Shown here: positions 32,592 through 40,288 of the stretch, one piece after another
How the letters are laid out: each line of letters opens with the position of its first letter
How positions within the stretch are numbered: the first letter of the stretch is position 1
Assembly (NCBI GenBank): GCA_030018315.1
Contig: JASEGA010000017.1
Coordinates: forward strand, 1-43,877
Direction of reading: 5' to 3'
Source: a bacterium
GTDB lineage: Bacteria > Hydrothermota > UBA3073 > JACQXS01 > JAGMCI01
Length of the DNA stretch: 43,877 nucleotides
Program-made: the position numbers and the translations under genes
The notes under the pieces: model-generated
What the model was told of the DNA's origin: nothing
Database searches by the model: none
Seen by the model: the letters and a program-made list of their open reading frames with translations, nothing else

Positions 32592-32623
32592 AGATGAAAT
32601 TTATTGTAATCAAAATTTCATCT
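32592..32623. promoter_or_regulatory. Operator-like inverted repeat before the prenyl synthase gene
   Basis: AGATGAAATTT and AAATTTCATCT are exact 11-base arms around a 10-base loop, ending 10 bases before the ATG at 32634. It would overlap any promoter there (TTGTAA at 32604 and a TAATAA-like -10 near 32626). It could bind a regulator or form an mRNA hairpin. Confidence 0.4.
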
Positions 32624-32633
32624 CTTAATAATT

Positions 32634-33680
32634 ATGGAGTTTCAAAAAGAACTTATAGAATATAAAAATCAGATAGATAGTGTGATTAAAGAGTACCTTG
32701 AAAAAGAAAGGGAGAGGGCGAGTTTGATTGATTCATCCAATGTCAAAATTATAGATTTTATAACAAATTTCTGTCTCCGTGGCGGTAAGCGTATACGACC
32801 AATTCTGTTTGTCAAAGGATATGAAGCTGTAGGTGGTAAAAATTTACCCGAGATTACACATACATCTATTTGTATGGAATTTCTTGAAACTTACCTTTTA
32901 ATTCACGATGACATAATAGACCAAGATGCAATGAGACGAGGTGGTCCATCATTTCATAAGATGAGTGGTGGTTGGAAAAGGGATCCGCGCTTCGGTGTAT
33001 CTTCTGCAATAATTGCTGGTGATATGCTCGGTAGTCTTAGTAGCAAGGTTATTATGGAAGCAAATTTTAGAGAAGACCTTAAATTGAGAGCATTAAAAGA
33101 ATTTACTAACGCCGAAATTCGCTGTTTCCATGGTGAATTATACGATGTTATCCTTGAACACCAAAATGAAGTATGTGAAAAAGACTTCTTTAAAATGATA
33201 GACCTGAAAACTGCAAGTTATACTACACAAGCACCACTTATTATGGGTGCTATTTTAGGGAATGGTACTGATGTCCAAATTGAGACACTGAGAAAGTATG
33301 GTAAACTCTTAGGTGAAGCTTTCCAAATAATTGATGATATACTTGGAACATTTGGAGATAAAAACATAATTGGTAAGCCAGTAGATTCAGATATTAAACA
33401 AGGCAAAAAGACACTGTTGTTGATTTATGCATTTAAGTATGCTAAAAAAGAAGACAAAAACTTTCTGAAAATGGTATGCGGTAATAAAAAGTTGACGAAA
33501 AGTGAGTTACAGCGTGTAAAAAATATACTAATTAAAACCGGCTCATTAGCCTATTCACAGAATAAAGCACAAGAATTAGTAAATCAAGCAAAAGCTATTT
33601 TGAACCAAAATAATCTTAATTCTAAAACCAAAAACTTCTTAAATCAATTCTCAGATTTTATAATTAAAAGGGAACTTTAA
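32634..33680 (+). CDS. Polyprenyl (trans-isoprenyl) diphosphate synthase
   Basis: The 348-aa enzyme elongates allylic diphosphates with IPP. The first Asp-rich motif is HDDIIDQDAMRRGG (D92, D93, D96) and the second is IIDDILGTFGD (D234, D235), with GGKRIRP near residue 50. The first motif has only the standard two-residue spacing (DDxxD). Chain length cannot be set from sequence alone; farnesyl/geranylgeranyl or longer quinone side chains are all possible. The Asp-rich motifs and Lys contacts are intact. Confidence 0.92.
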   Translation: MEFQKELIEYKNQIDSVIKEYLEKERERASLIDSSNVKIIDFITNFCLRGGKRIRPILFVKGYEAVGGKNLPEITHTSICMEFLETYLLIHDDIIDQDAMRRGGPSFHKMSGGWKRDPRFGVSSAIIAGDMLGSLSSKVIMEANFREDLKLRALKEFTNAEIRCFHGELYDVILEHQNEVCEKDFFKMIDLKTASYTTQAPLIMGAILGNGTDVQIETLRKYGKLLGEAFQIIDDILGTFGDKNIIGKPVDSDIKQGKKTLLLIYAFKYAKKEDKNFLKMVCGNKKLTKSELQRVKNILIKTGSLAYSQNKAQELVNQAKAILNQNNLNSKTKNFLNQFSDFIIKREL

Positions 33681-33696
33681 ACTATATATTTTATAG

Positions 33697-34560
33697 ATGC
33701 AGGAATTATTAGAAAAGTTTATTGAGAGCCTAAAACTTGAAGGAGCATCTCCTCACACCATAAGGAGTTACAGGGTAGATATTGAGGAATTAGCAGACTT
33801 CCTGAAGCAAAAAACAGCAGAACATATAGGAAAGAGAGATATTAGGGATTTTCTTGCAAGTCTTGCACGCTATAGTTATGATAAGAGGTCGATTTCAAGA
33901 AAACTCTCTGCCATACGCTCATTTTTTAAATTTCTTGTAAAAAGAGGAATTATAGGGCAAAACCCATGTGTGGATCTACATGCTCCAAAACTTGAACGCA
34001 AGATTCCATCATTTTTGACTTTTGAAGCTGCAGAAAAACTTATGAAACTTACAGGACTTTCTAACAGAGATTCCGCTATTCTTGAGCTACTCTATGGGAC
34101 AGGGATGAGAGCATCTGAACTAATTAAACTTAATATAGGAGACATCAACTTTATAAATGAGACTGTAAAAATATTTGGAAAACGAGAACGTGAGCGAATA
34201 ATACCATTAACAAGAAAAGCAAGAGAGTCTTTACAAAGATATTTAGATGAACGAAGATTAACATCTCAATCTATTAGAGTTCAAGAGCCTCTATTTTTGA
34301 ACAAAAATAGGAACCGCCTATCTCAGCGTAGTTTACAACGTATTGTAAACAAGTATATAAGGAAAGTAGCAGAACTCACCCGTACAAGCCCACACACCTT
34401 ACGGCACACATTTGCTACCCACCTTCTTGATAGAGGGTGCGATTTACGAACAGTGCAGGAGTTGCTGGGGCACTCTTCTATTTCATCTACTCAAATCTAT
34501 ACTCATATAACCCCGGAGAGATTAAAGGAAGTCTACAAACAAGCTCATCCACGAGCATAA
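33697..34560 (+). CDS. Tyrosine recombinase XerC/XerD-like
   Basis: The 287-aa protein has an N-terminal core-binding SAM-like domain (about 1-90) and a catalytic domain with R138 (LYGTGMRASELIKL), K162, H233 and R236 (HTLRHTFATHLL), H259 (LLGHSS) and Y268 (STQIYTHI). This full set and size fit chromosome-dimer resolvases rather than phage integrases. I cannot tell XerC from XerD; bacteria of this type may use one enzyme. It follows the prenyl synthase by 16 bp with no ribosome site. Confidence 0.93.
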   Translation: MQELLEKFIESLKLEGASPHTIRSYRVDIEELADFLKQKTAEHIGKRDIRDFLASLARYSYDKRSISRKLSAIRSFFKFLVKRGIIGQNPCVDLHAPKLERKIPSFLTFEAAEKLMKLTGLSNRDSAILELLYGTGMRASELIKLNIGDINFINETVKIFGKRERERIIPLTRKARESLQRYLDERRLTSQSIRVQEPLFLNKNRNRLSQRSLQRIVNKYIRKVAELTRTSPHTLRHTFATHLLDRGCDLRTVQELLGHSSISSTQIYTHITPERLKEVYKQAHPRA

Positions 34561-34607
34561 TAAAAGTTAAAATGTACAGTTTAAAACTAAATCATGTAGG
34601 AGGAAAC

Positions 34608-34805
34608 ATGAAAGAATGCAATGTAGAATATAATAAAAGGAGATGCTCCTGTACTTATGAACCGTGCGATAAAAAAGGCATATGCTGTGAATGTATTAGT
34701 TATCACTGGAATAAAAGACAGCTACCGGGTTGTCTATTTCCACCCGAAGTAGAACGCACTTATGACCGTTCTATTAGAAGATTTATTGAAGCCTATAGCA
34801 AGTAA
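34608..34805 (+). CDS. Small Cys-rich protein, DUF6485-like (65 aa)
   Basis: From the ATG at 34608 (ribosome site AGGAGG) the product is MKECNVEYNKRRCSCTYEPC followed by DKKGICCECISYHW and RQLPGCLFPPEVERTYDRSI. Eight cysteines in 45 residues suggest a metal- or cluster-binding fold. The pattern resembles the DUF6485 proteins of anaerobes, whose function is not known to me. A longer frame from 34437 overlaps the xer gene and lacks support. The gene lies 27 bp before the aldolase and may be in its operon. Confidence 0.8.
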   Translation: MKECNVEYNKRRCSCTYEPCDKKGICCECISYHWNKRQLPGCLFPPEVERTYDRSIRRFIEAYSK

Positions 34806-34832
34806 AAAATAAAGAAAGGAGGCATTGTTAAA

Positions 34833-35624
34833 ATGGATTGGGGATTAAAGAATCGTATAGCACGAATAATTAAGCCAGATACTGGTCGAACTGTTATGTT
34901 AGCAGTAGACCATGGCTATTTCCTTGGCCCAACAAGTGGATTAGAAGTACCAAGTAAAACAATTGCACCACTATTTCCTTACGCTGATTCATTGATGCTT
35001 ACGCGTGGAGTACTACGGACATCAGTAGATGCTAATGCTGATATTCCAATTGTTCTCAGAGTGTCTGGTGGGACAAGTATTCTTGATGACGATTTGTCAA
35101 ACGAGGGTATTACTACTTCTATAAAAGAGGCTATCCGTCTTAATGTAGCTGGAGTGGCACTTTCTATTTTTGTAGGGTCGCCACATGAGAAAGAGACTTT
35201 GTTATCTCTTGCTAACTTGATTAATGAAGCTGAAGAATATGGGATCCCAGTTCTGGCAGTCACAGCCGTAGGTAAAGAGATGACACGAGATGCTCGCTAT
35301 CTTAGTTTAGCTTGTCGCATTGCTGCTGAGCTCGGTGCACATATGGTGAAAACATACTATTGTGAAGAATTTGAAAAGGTTGTGGAGAGCTGTCCTGTTC
35401 CTATAGTTATTGCGGGTGGTAAGAAACTACCAGAGCGCGATGCTTTACAACTTGCATTTAACGCTGTTCAAAAAGGAGCTATTGGTGTAGATATGGGAAG
35501 AAATATATTCCAATCCGATTACCCTGTAGCAATGATAAGGGCAGTGCGTGAGATTGTCCATAAAAATGCATCTGCTGACAAAGCTTTTGACTTGTTCAAT
35601 AACATTAAAAGTGGTAAAAAGTAG
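34833..35624 (+). CDS. LsrF/DhnA-type class I aldolase
   Basis: The 263-aa protein closely resembles LsrF: DWGLKNRIARIIKPDTGRTV, AVDHGYFLGPTSGLE, LTRGVLRTS, IAGGKKLPERDAL and GVDMGRNIFQSDYPVAM. The Schiff-base lysine is K173 (HMVKTYY). LsrF degrades phospho-AI-2, but no lsr transporter or kinase is nearby. Related enzymes are fructose-bisphosphate or aminodeoxyheptulosonate aldolases, so the substrate is open; an adjacent Zn dehydrogenase suggests a sugar or polyol route. It starts after a strong AAAGGAGG site. Confidence 0.88.
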   Translation: MDWGLKNRIARIIKPDTGRTVMLAVDHGYFLGPTSGLEVPSKTIAPLFPYADSLMLTRGVLRTSVDANADIPIVLRVSGGTSILDDDLSNEGITTSIKEAIRLNVAGVALSIFVGSPHEKETLLSLANLINEAEEYGIPVLAVTAVGKEMTRDARYLSLACRIAAELGAHMVKTYYCEEFEKVVESCPVPIVIAGGKKLPERDALQLAFNAVQKGAIGVDMGRNIFQSDYPVAMIRAVREIVHKNASADKAFDLFNNIKSGKK

Positions 35625-35637
35625 CCTATGAGATTAG

Positions 35638-35673
35638 TGTATATCCGTGTTCATATCAGTGTTTATCTGTGTT
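35638..35673. repeat. TATCTGTGTT-type dispersed repeat against the dehydrogenase start
   Basis: The element TATCCGTGTTCATATCAGTG with TTTATCTGTGTT ends three bases before the ATG at 35677. It is related to the repeats near 10685-10735 and to the inverted CACAGATTA words at 15386-15420. Confidence 0.5.
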
Positions 35674-35676
35674 ACT

Positions 35677-36702
35677 ATGCGTGTAGCAATGTATTACAAC
35701 AATAAGGATGTAAGATTAGAGGAGATGCCAGTCCCAAAAATTGGCCCAGATGAGTTATTGGTAAAAGTAACAGCAAGTGGAATCTGTGGTAGTGATGTGA
35801 TGGAGTGGTATCGTGTCAAAAAGGCACCATTGGTACTTGGGCATGAAATTGCAGGAGAGGTTGTTAAAATTGGAAGAGATGTGAAGAATTACAAAGTTGG
35901 TGATAGAGTCTTTGTCTCACATCATGTTCCTTGTAACAAATGCCATTACTGTTTGAAGGGTTATCATACTGTATGTGATACTTTACGGTCAACAAATTTT
36001 GACCCCGGTGGCTTTGCTGAATATATACGGGTGCCAAAAATAAATGTGGACTACGGTGTGTATCTTTTACCTGATGGGATGTCTTTTGAAGAAGGCACAT
36101 TTATAGAGCCATTGGGATGTGTTGTGCGTGGTCAAAGAATAGCAAAAGTTAAACAGGGAGACACTATACTTGTTATAGGGAGTGGTATTTCTGGATTACT
36201 CCATATACAATTAGCTCACGAATTGGGAGCAAAGCGAGTGATTGTTACAGATATAAATGAATATCGACTTAAGGTGGCAAAAAAATTTGGAGCAGATGCT
36301 GTAGTAAATGCTAAAGATGATGTACCGATGCGAGTGTATAATGTTAATGAAAATAGACTCGTCGATGTTGTTATTGTTTGTGCAGGTGCCATTTCTGCCT
36401 TTGCTCAAGCATTGAAATGTGCAGACCGTGGCGGTACAATCTTGCTGTTTGCACCGCCAGAACCGGGCGTCAATCTCAGCATACCTGGTTGGGAGTTTTG
36501 GAGAGACCAGATAAAATTAATATCTACATATGCTGCTAGCTCTCAGGATATTACCACTGCAATAGAATTAATTTCAACCCATAAAGTATGCGTGCAAGAA
36601 ATGATAACACATAGGTTAAGTTTGGCAGAGGCAGGACTTGGCTTTAAACTTGTCGCTAAAGCTAATGAATCTATAAAAGTAATTATTAAACCACAGAAGT
36701 AA
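35677..36702 (+). CDS. Zinc-dependent alcohol/polyol dehydrogenase (MDR family)
   Basis: The 341-aa enzyme has the catalytic zinc ligands C37 (GICGSD), H56 and E57 (LGHEIAGEV), the structural zinc cysteines C86, C89, C92 and C100 (CNKCHYCLKGYHTVC) and the NAD-binding GSGISGLLHIQLA. It resembles sorbitol and threonine dehydrogenases. I use the ATG at 35677; a longer GTG start at 35647 would translate a dispersed repeat (TATCCGTGTTCATATCAGTG and on) as its N-terminus. The ADH may act with the LsrF-like aldolase 52 bp upstream. Confidence 0.92.
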   Translation: MRVAMYYNNKDVRLEEMPVPKIGPDELLVKVTASGICGSDVMEWYRVKKAPLVLGHEIAGEVVKIGRDVKNYKVGDRVFVSHHVPCNKCHYCLKGYHTVCDTLRSTNFDPGGFAEYIRVPKINVDYGVYLLPDGMSFEEGTFIEPLGCVVRGQRIAKVKQGDTILVIGSGISGLLHIQLAHELGAKRVIVTDINEYRLKVAKKFGADAVVNAKDDVPMRVYNVNENRLVDVVIVCAGAISAFAQALKCADRGGTILLFAPPEPGVNLSIPGWEFWRDQIKLISTYAASSQDITTAIELISTHKVCVQEMITHRLSLAEAGLGFKLVAKANESIKVIIKPQK

Positions 36703-36719
36703 TTGGTTAAATGGTGACT

Positions 36720-36749
36720 GGTTAAATAATAGAGAGAAACTATTTAACC
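36720..36749. repeat. Inverted repeat before the isoaspartyl peptidase gene
   Basis: GGTTAAATA and TATTTAACC are exact arms around 12 bases; a further GGTTAAATGG lies at 36704. It may be a repeat or a weak terminator for the dehydrogenase gene. Confidence 0.4.
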
Positions 36750-36761
36750 GTTTAAACCAAG

Positions 36762-37640
36762 ATGGTAGTTATTGTTCATGGTGGGGCAGGTAAAATAGAG
36801 AATATGGTAAAAAGGAGGAAAGCGATTATTGAAATTTGTAAACTTGGCTATGGAATTCTTAAAAATGGAGGAACAGCCATTGATGCAGTTGAGCGTGTGA
36901 TAGTTGAACTTGAAGATAATCCATTTTTTAATGCCGGAACAGGTGCCGTTTTAAATATTGAAGGAGAGGCAGAACTTGACGCCGCTATTATGATGGATGA
37001 TATGGCATGTGGAGCAGTTGCTTGTATAAAGAAAGTGAAGAATCCAATACTCGTTGCAAGGAAAGTGATGGAAGAGACAGACCATGTTATGTTGGTGGGA
37101 GATGGAGCTACGCGGTTTGCAAGGCTTACAGGCTTTCCACCGTATAATCCTGTGACCGCAAGAAGAAAAAAGATGCTCCAAAAAGGACTCAAAGAGTTGA
37201 AAGAAGGTAAAACACCGCACTATCTCTCAAAGATAAGAAAATTTATACAAAAGTTCGGAACTGTTGGAGCCTGTGCAATTGATAAAGAAGGGAAACTTGC
37301 ATCAGCTACAAGCACAGGAGGGACGTTTATGCGTCTTCCGGGCAGGGTAGGAGATACCCCCCTAATAGGGGCAGGTACTTACGCATGCGAATGGGGGGCA
37401 GTCTCATGTACAGGCCATGGTGAATGTATTATTAAGCTATGTCTTGCAAAAACAACATGTGATGCAATGAAATCAATGAATGCTCAAAAGGCAATAAATT
37501 TAGCATTAAAGATTGCCGGAAAGCACGGTTGTGAATGTGGACTAATTGGGATAGATAAAAGAGGAGGGGTAGGATTCGGATTTAACACAGATGAAATGAT
37601 TTGGACTTATATTAAAAATGGAGAATCAAAGCATTTTTGA
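36762..37640 (+). CDS. Isoaspartyl peptidase / L-asparaginase (Ntn hydrolase)
   Basis: The 292-aa precursor cleaves itself before the catalytic Thr of GTVGACAID (T167). HGGAGKIENM at the start, NAGTGAVLN and the TSTGG motif after the cleavage site match the plant-type asparaginase family, which removes isoaspartyl residues and hydrolyses asparagine. The start has no ribosome site. It overlaps the next gene by one base (TGATG), so the two are coupled. Confidence 0.93.
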   Translation: MVVIVHGGAGKIENMVKRRKAIIEICKLGYGILKNGGTAIDAVERVIVELEDNPFFNAGTGAVLNIEGEAELDAAIMMDDMACGAVACIKKVKNPILVARKVMEETDHVMLVGDGATRFARLTGFPPYNPVTARRKKMLQKGLKELKEGKTPHYLSKIRKFIQKFGTVGACAIDKEGKLASATSTGGTFMRLPGRVGDTPLIGAGTYACEWGAVSCTGHGECIIKLCLAKTTCDAMKSMNAQKAINLALKIAGKHGCECGLIGIDKRGGVGFGFNTDEMIWTYIKNGESKHF

Positions 37641-38599
37641 TGAATAAAAAAACTTGGTTTATAGGAATATTGATTGTTATTGGAATTCTGGGATTTGCTC
37701 TTGGCAGGAAAAGAGAATTCAAAGAGACAAGATTTATGATGGATACAGTCTGTGATATAAAAGTAGTAGCAAGACTACGGCCCAAAAAGGCAATAAATGC
37801 AGCTTTTAATGTTATGCGTAAAATAGATAGTCTTGCAAGCTTTGAGGGCTCCGGAGATATTGCAAGAATAAATCAAGGCGAAAATATTACTGTCTCACCA
37901 GAGGTGCTTGAAATTATAAAAGATGGTATACAAATAGGAGAGCTAACTCATGGTGCTTTTGATATAACAATTAGACCGTTAGTGGAATTATGGGGCGATT
38001 TCAAGGTCAAGAAAATACCGAATAAGGAGGAGATAGAAAAGAGGTTGCCTTTAGTAAACTATAAAGAAGTTACAATTGACTATAAAGATAGAAAGATAAA
38101 ATTTATGAATATGGAGATGAAACTTGACCTTTCTGGTATTGCAAAAGGTTACGCAGTGGATTGTGCAGTTAAGACCTTAAAATCAATGGGCATAAAAGCG
38201 GGCATTGTAAACGCAGGTGGCGATGTAAAGGTATTTGGAGATAGGATATGGAGGGTAGGGGTTAAAAATCCGAGAGGTTCCGGTATTATAAAAGTATTAA
38301 AGCTAAAAAATCAGGCTGTAGCTACATCTGGGGACTATGAAAAGTACTTTATACTTGATGGAATAAGATATCATCATATATTAAATCCGCACACTGGATG
38401 GCCTGCTACCCAGTGTGCTTCAGTGACCATAATTTCTGAAAACGCATGGTTTGCAGATGCAACTGCAACTGGAGTTTTTGTACTTGAACCCAATAAAGGA
38501 ATTGTTCTTTTAGACTCATTACAAATTCCAGGTATTATAATAACACCCGACTTAAAGTTTATAGAATCCAAATCAATCTCCTCATTTATATCAAAGTAG
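37640..38599 (+). CDS. apbE: FAD:protein FMN transferase (ApbE), membrane-anchored
   Basis: ApbE attaches FMN to Thr/Ser of target flavoproteins such as RnfG/NqrC subunits. The 319-aa protein has an N-terminal membrane helix (TWFIGILIVIGILGFALG), then RFMMDTVCDIKVVA, MKLDLSGIAKGYAVD, NAGGDVKVFG and HHILNPHTGWPA, all typical. A Cys expected for a lipoprotein anchor is absent, so it stays as an N-terminal anchor facing the periplasm. The ATG at 37640 is preferred over a TTG three bases earlier. No Rnf genes are in the window. Confidence 0.94.
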   Translation: MNKKTWFIGILIVIGILGFALGRKREFKETRFMMDTVCDIKVVARLRPKKAINAAFNVMRKIDSLASFEGSGDIARINQGENITVSPEVLEIIKDGIQIGELTHGAFDITIRPLVELWGDFKVKKIPNKEEIEKRLPLVNYKEVTIDYKDRKIKFMNMEMKLDLSGIAKGYAVDCAVKTLKSMGIKAGIVNAGGDVKVFGDRIWRVGVKNPRGSGIIKVLKLKNQAVATSGDYEKYFILDGIRYHHILNPHTGWPATQCASVTIISENAWFADATATGVFVLEPNKGIVLLDSLQIPGIIITPDLKFIESKSISSFISK

Positions 38600-38603
38600 C
38601 CGT

Positions 38604-38631
38604 AAAAGGTATTGCACTACTTATACCCTTT
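38604..38631. terminator. Weak hairpin between convergent genes
   Basis: AAAAGGTAT and ATACCCTTT pair over GGTAT/ATACC with a bulged C and are followed on the plus strand by a T-rich run (CTTTATTCTTTT). It lies between apbE and the convergent zinc-ribbon gene. Confidence 0.4.
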
Positions 38632-38641
38632 CTTTATTCTT

Positions 38642-39082
38642 TTATTCTAACACTTTCCCGCAATGAGAGCATTTCCACTTAATTTTGCCATCTCCTTTAA
38701 TAACATTTAGATTTAGTTTAACAGGAACCATTTTACCATCTTTACAGAATGGACATTGGAAAGTGAAAGCACTGAAATTTTTTAGCTCTACTGCAAATTC
38801 TTGTGGCAAATTAGTGCTTATATTTCCATCTAACACAAATTTAGCTGGCACACTTGTGTTAATGTCAGCATTAAACTTAGTAGGCATATCAACTGTAATA
38901 CGACCATCAAATTCTTTTGGAAACCTAACCTGTGCAAGCTCTCCTTTAAGTTCAACCGATATTTTGTCCGGGAATACAACTTTTAGTTCAACCCCTTTAC
39001 GAAAGAACCCATAAATCATAATCAAACTGGTTACCAAAAGACCACCAATGAATGCTAATATTCCTATCCACAAGTGTTTCAT
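38642..39082 (-). CDS. Membrane-anchored protein with C-terminal zinc ribbon, unknown function
   Basis: The family is not recognised. The 146-aa protein has an N-terminal membrane helix (LWIGILAFIGGLLVTSLIMI, residues 4-23), a beta-rich middle with repeating short strands (VFPDKISVEL, RFPKEFDGRITV, NISTNLPQEFAVEL) and a zinc ribbon of the CPFC...CSHC type at the end (FQCPFCKDGKMV, WKCSHCGKVL). The bactofilin-like strand pattern in the middle is suggestive only. It lies 21 bp after yggS on the same strand and probably shares its message. Confidence 0.7.
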   Translation of the reverse strand: MKHLWIGILAFIGGLLVTSLIMIYGFFRKGVELKVVFPDKISVELKGELAQVRFPKEFDGRITVDMPTKFNADINTSVPAKFVLDGNISTNLPQEFAVELKNFSAFTFQCPFCKDGKMVPVKLNLNVIKGDGKIKWKCSHCGKVLE

Positions 39083-39103
39083 AGATTCTCTTACTACCTG
39101 CGA

Positions 39104-39769
39104 CTACTTTCTTTCACCAAATATTCCTCTTCCAATTCGTACCATATTTGAGCCCTCTTCAATTGCAATCTCATAATCGTCAGTCATTCCCATTGATAGC
39201 CATTGCATAGAGACTTTTGGGATATTCTCATCTTCTATTTTATCTTTAAGTGCCCTTAAAAGTTTAAAACTTGGTCTCGGGTCTTGATTTAATGGCCCAA
39301 TCGTCATGAGTCCCTGAATTACTATGTTTGGGAGGTTAGATATTTTTCTTATAGAAGTGATTACTTGGTCGGGATTAAATCCATATTTTGTAGACTCACC
39401 TGAAGTATTTACTTCAATTAACACTGGTATAGGTTTGCAAGCTCTTTTGTTAATCTCTTCTGCTAAATGTAAAGTATCAAGTGATTGAATCATTGCGAAA
39501 ATATCAAGTGCTTTATTTATCTTATTTGTTTGTAAATGACCAATCATATGCCACTCAGCATTGGATTTGACAGCATAATACTTTTTAAGTGCATCTTGAA
39601 CTACATTTTCACCAATTATCCTGATTCCGCACTCAATTGCCTCTTCTATTCTTTCAGGTGTAACCCCTTTAGAGGCACACACAATTACAACTGAAGCTGG
39701 GTTTCTCCCTGCTCTTTTTGCCGCTTTATCAATTTTTTCTCTAATCCTCTCTATATTTTCACCAATCAT
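39104..39769 (-). CDS. YggS/PROSC-type PLP homeostasis protein
   Basis: The protein binds PLP through the lysine of VIVCASKGV (K34) and helps keep B6 levels and amino-acid pools in balance. GENVVQDALKKY, WHMIGHLQTNK, VLIEVNTSGESTKYGF and LSMGMTDDYEIAIEEGSNMV are family blocks. I use the ATG at 39769 with a GGAG site eight bases upstream; the longer frame to 39844 would translate a GTAGGG-family palindrome. tmRNA lies upstream on the same strand. Confidence 0.94.
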   Translation of the reverse strand: MIGENIERIREKIDKAAKRAGRNPASVVIVCASKGVTPERIEEAIECGIRIIGENVVQDALKKYYAVKSNAEWHMIGHLQTNKINKALDIFAMIQSLDTLHLAEEINKRACKPIPVLIEVNTSGESTKYGFNPDQVITSIRKISNLPNIVIQGLMTIGPLNQDPRPSFKLLRALKDKIEDENIPKVSMQWLSMGMTDDYEIAIEEGSNMVRIGRGIFGERK

Positions 39770-39814
39770 TGTGGACTCCGGATATTGATATGAACCTATA
39801 GATTGTAGATTAGA

Positions 39815-39842
39815 GTAGGGACACGGCACGCTGTGTCCCCAC
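39815..39842. repeat. Imperfect GTAGGG-family palindrome between tmRNA and yggS
   Basis: GTAGGGACACGGCA pairs with CGCTGTGTCCCCAC over 28 bases with three mismatches. It is 20 bp from the tmRNA 3' end. Confidence 0.6.
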
Positions 39843-39861
39843 AATTATTACCAATATTTTA

Positions 39862-40206
39862 TGGAGGCGGCGGGAGTTGAACCCGCGTCCAAAGGTAACT
39901 CAGTAAAGGTATCTACATGCTTATCCTTGTTTTTAATCTCATCCCCCAAACTCCACAAGGCAGGATTTTGAAGAACCAGGCTCTTGTAATTCTCGTCCTC
40001 TTTCCCAAAAGCCAAACAGAAAGAAGACTATCCCTTATATCGGCACCCTTCTAAACCCTAAGGGCAAAGTTTAGAGGATGGAGCCACAATTATGCAGCTC
40101 TTGCAGCGAAAGATTCGCCAAATATGACTTACTTGGTTTTAACGAGCCCCAAGCTACTCGGTATGCAACCTTTATTGGTTTACCCCTGTCGAACCCTTTC
40201 GCCCCC
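39862..40206 (-). ncRNA. ssrA: tmRNA (SsrA)
   Basis: The 5' end GGGGGCGAAAGGGTTCGACAG and the 3' T-arm segment GGACGCGGGTTCAACTCCCG are diagnostic. The acceptor stem pairs GGGGGCG with CGCCTCC (one G-U) and ends in discriminator A; CCA is not encoded. PK1 is visible (CGAG-TAG-CTTGG-GG-CTCG-TTAAAA-CCAAG). The tag frame ends with GCT GCA TAA (stop 40092-40090). The most likely resume codon is GGC at 40119, twelve bases after PK1, giving the tag GESFAARAA; the frame is also open further upstream (ATA TTT). The RNA is 345 nt and rescues stalled ribosomes with SmpB. It stands alone with its own promoter. Confidence 0.96.
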
Positions 40207-40214
40207 ATAATATA

Positions 40215-40242
40215 AATATATTTCAAATTTGTAAAATGTCAA
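40215..40242 (-). promoter_or_regulatory. Predicted tmRNA promoter
   Basis: On the minus strand the sequence is TTGACA, 16 bp, TATATT, eight bases before the tmRNA 5' G at 40206. Confidence 0.6.
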
Positions 40243-40288
40243 GACTTAAATTGTAATTACAGAGAGAAAAAGCTATATTATATATAAT

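Noticed and set aside
34437-34607. 122-aa version of the DUF6485-like gene
   Set aside because: It overlaps the catalytic end of the xer gene in another frame; the ATG at 34608 has a strong ribosome site.
35647-35676. GTG start for the Zn dehydrogenase
   Set aside because: The ten added residues come from a dispersed repeat and are not part of the MDR fold.
39770-39844. N-terminal extension of the YggS-like protein
   Set aside because: It is encoded partly by a palindromic repeat, and the ATG at 39769 has a GGAG site and fits the family length.
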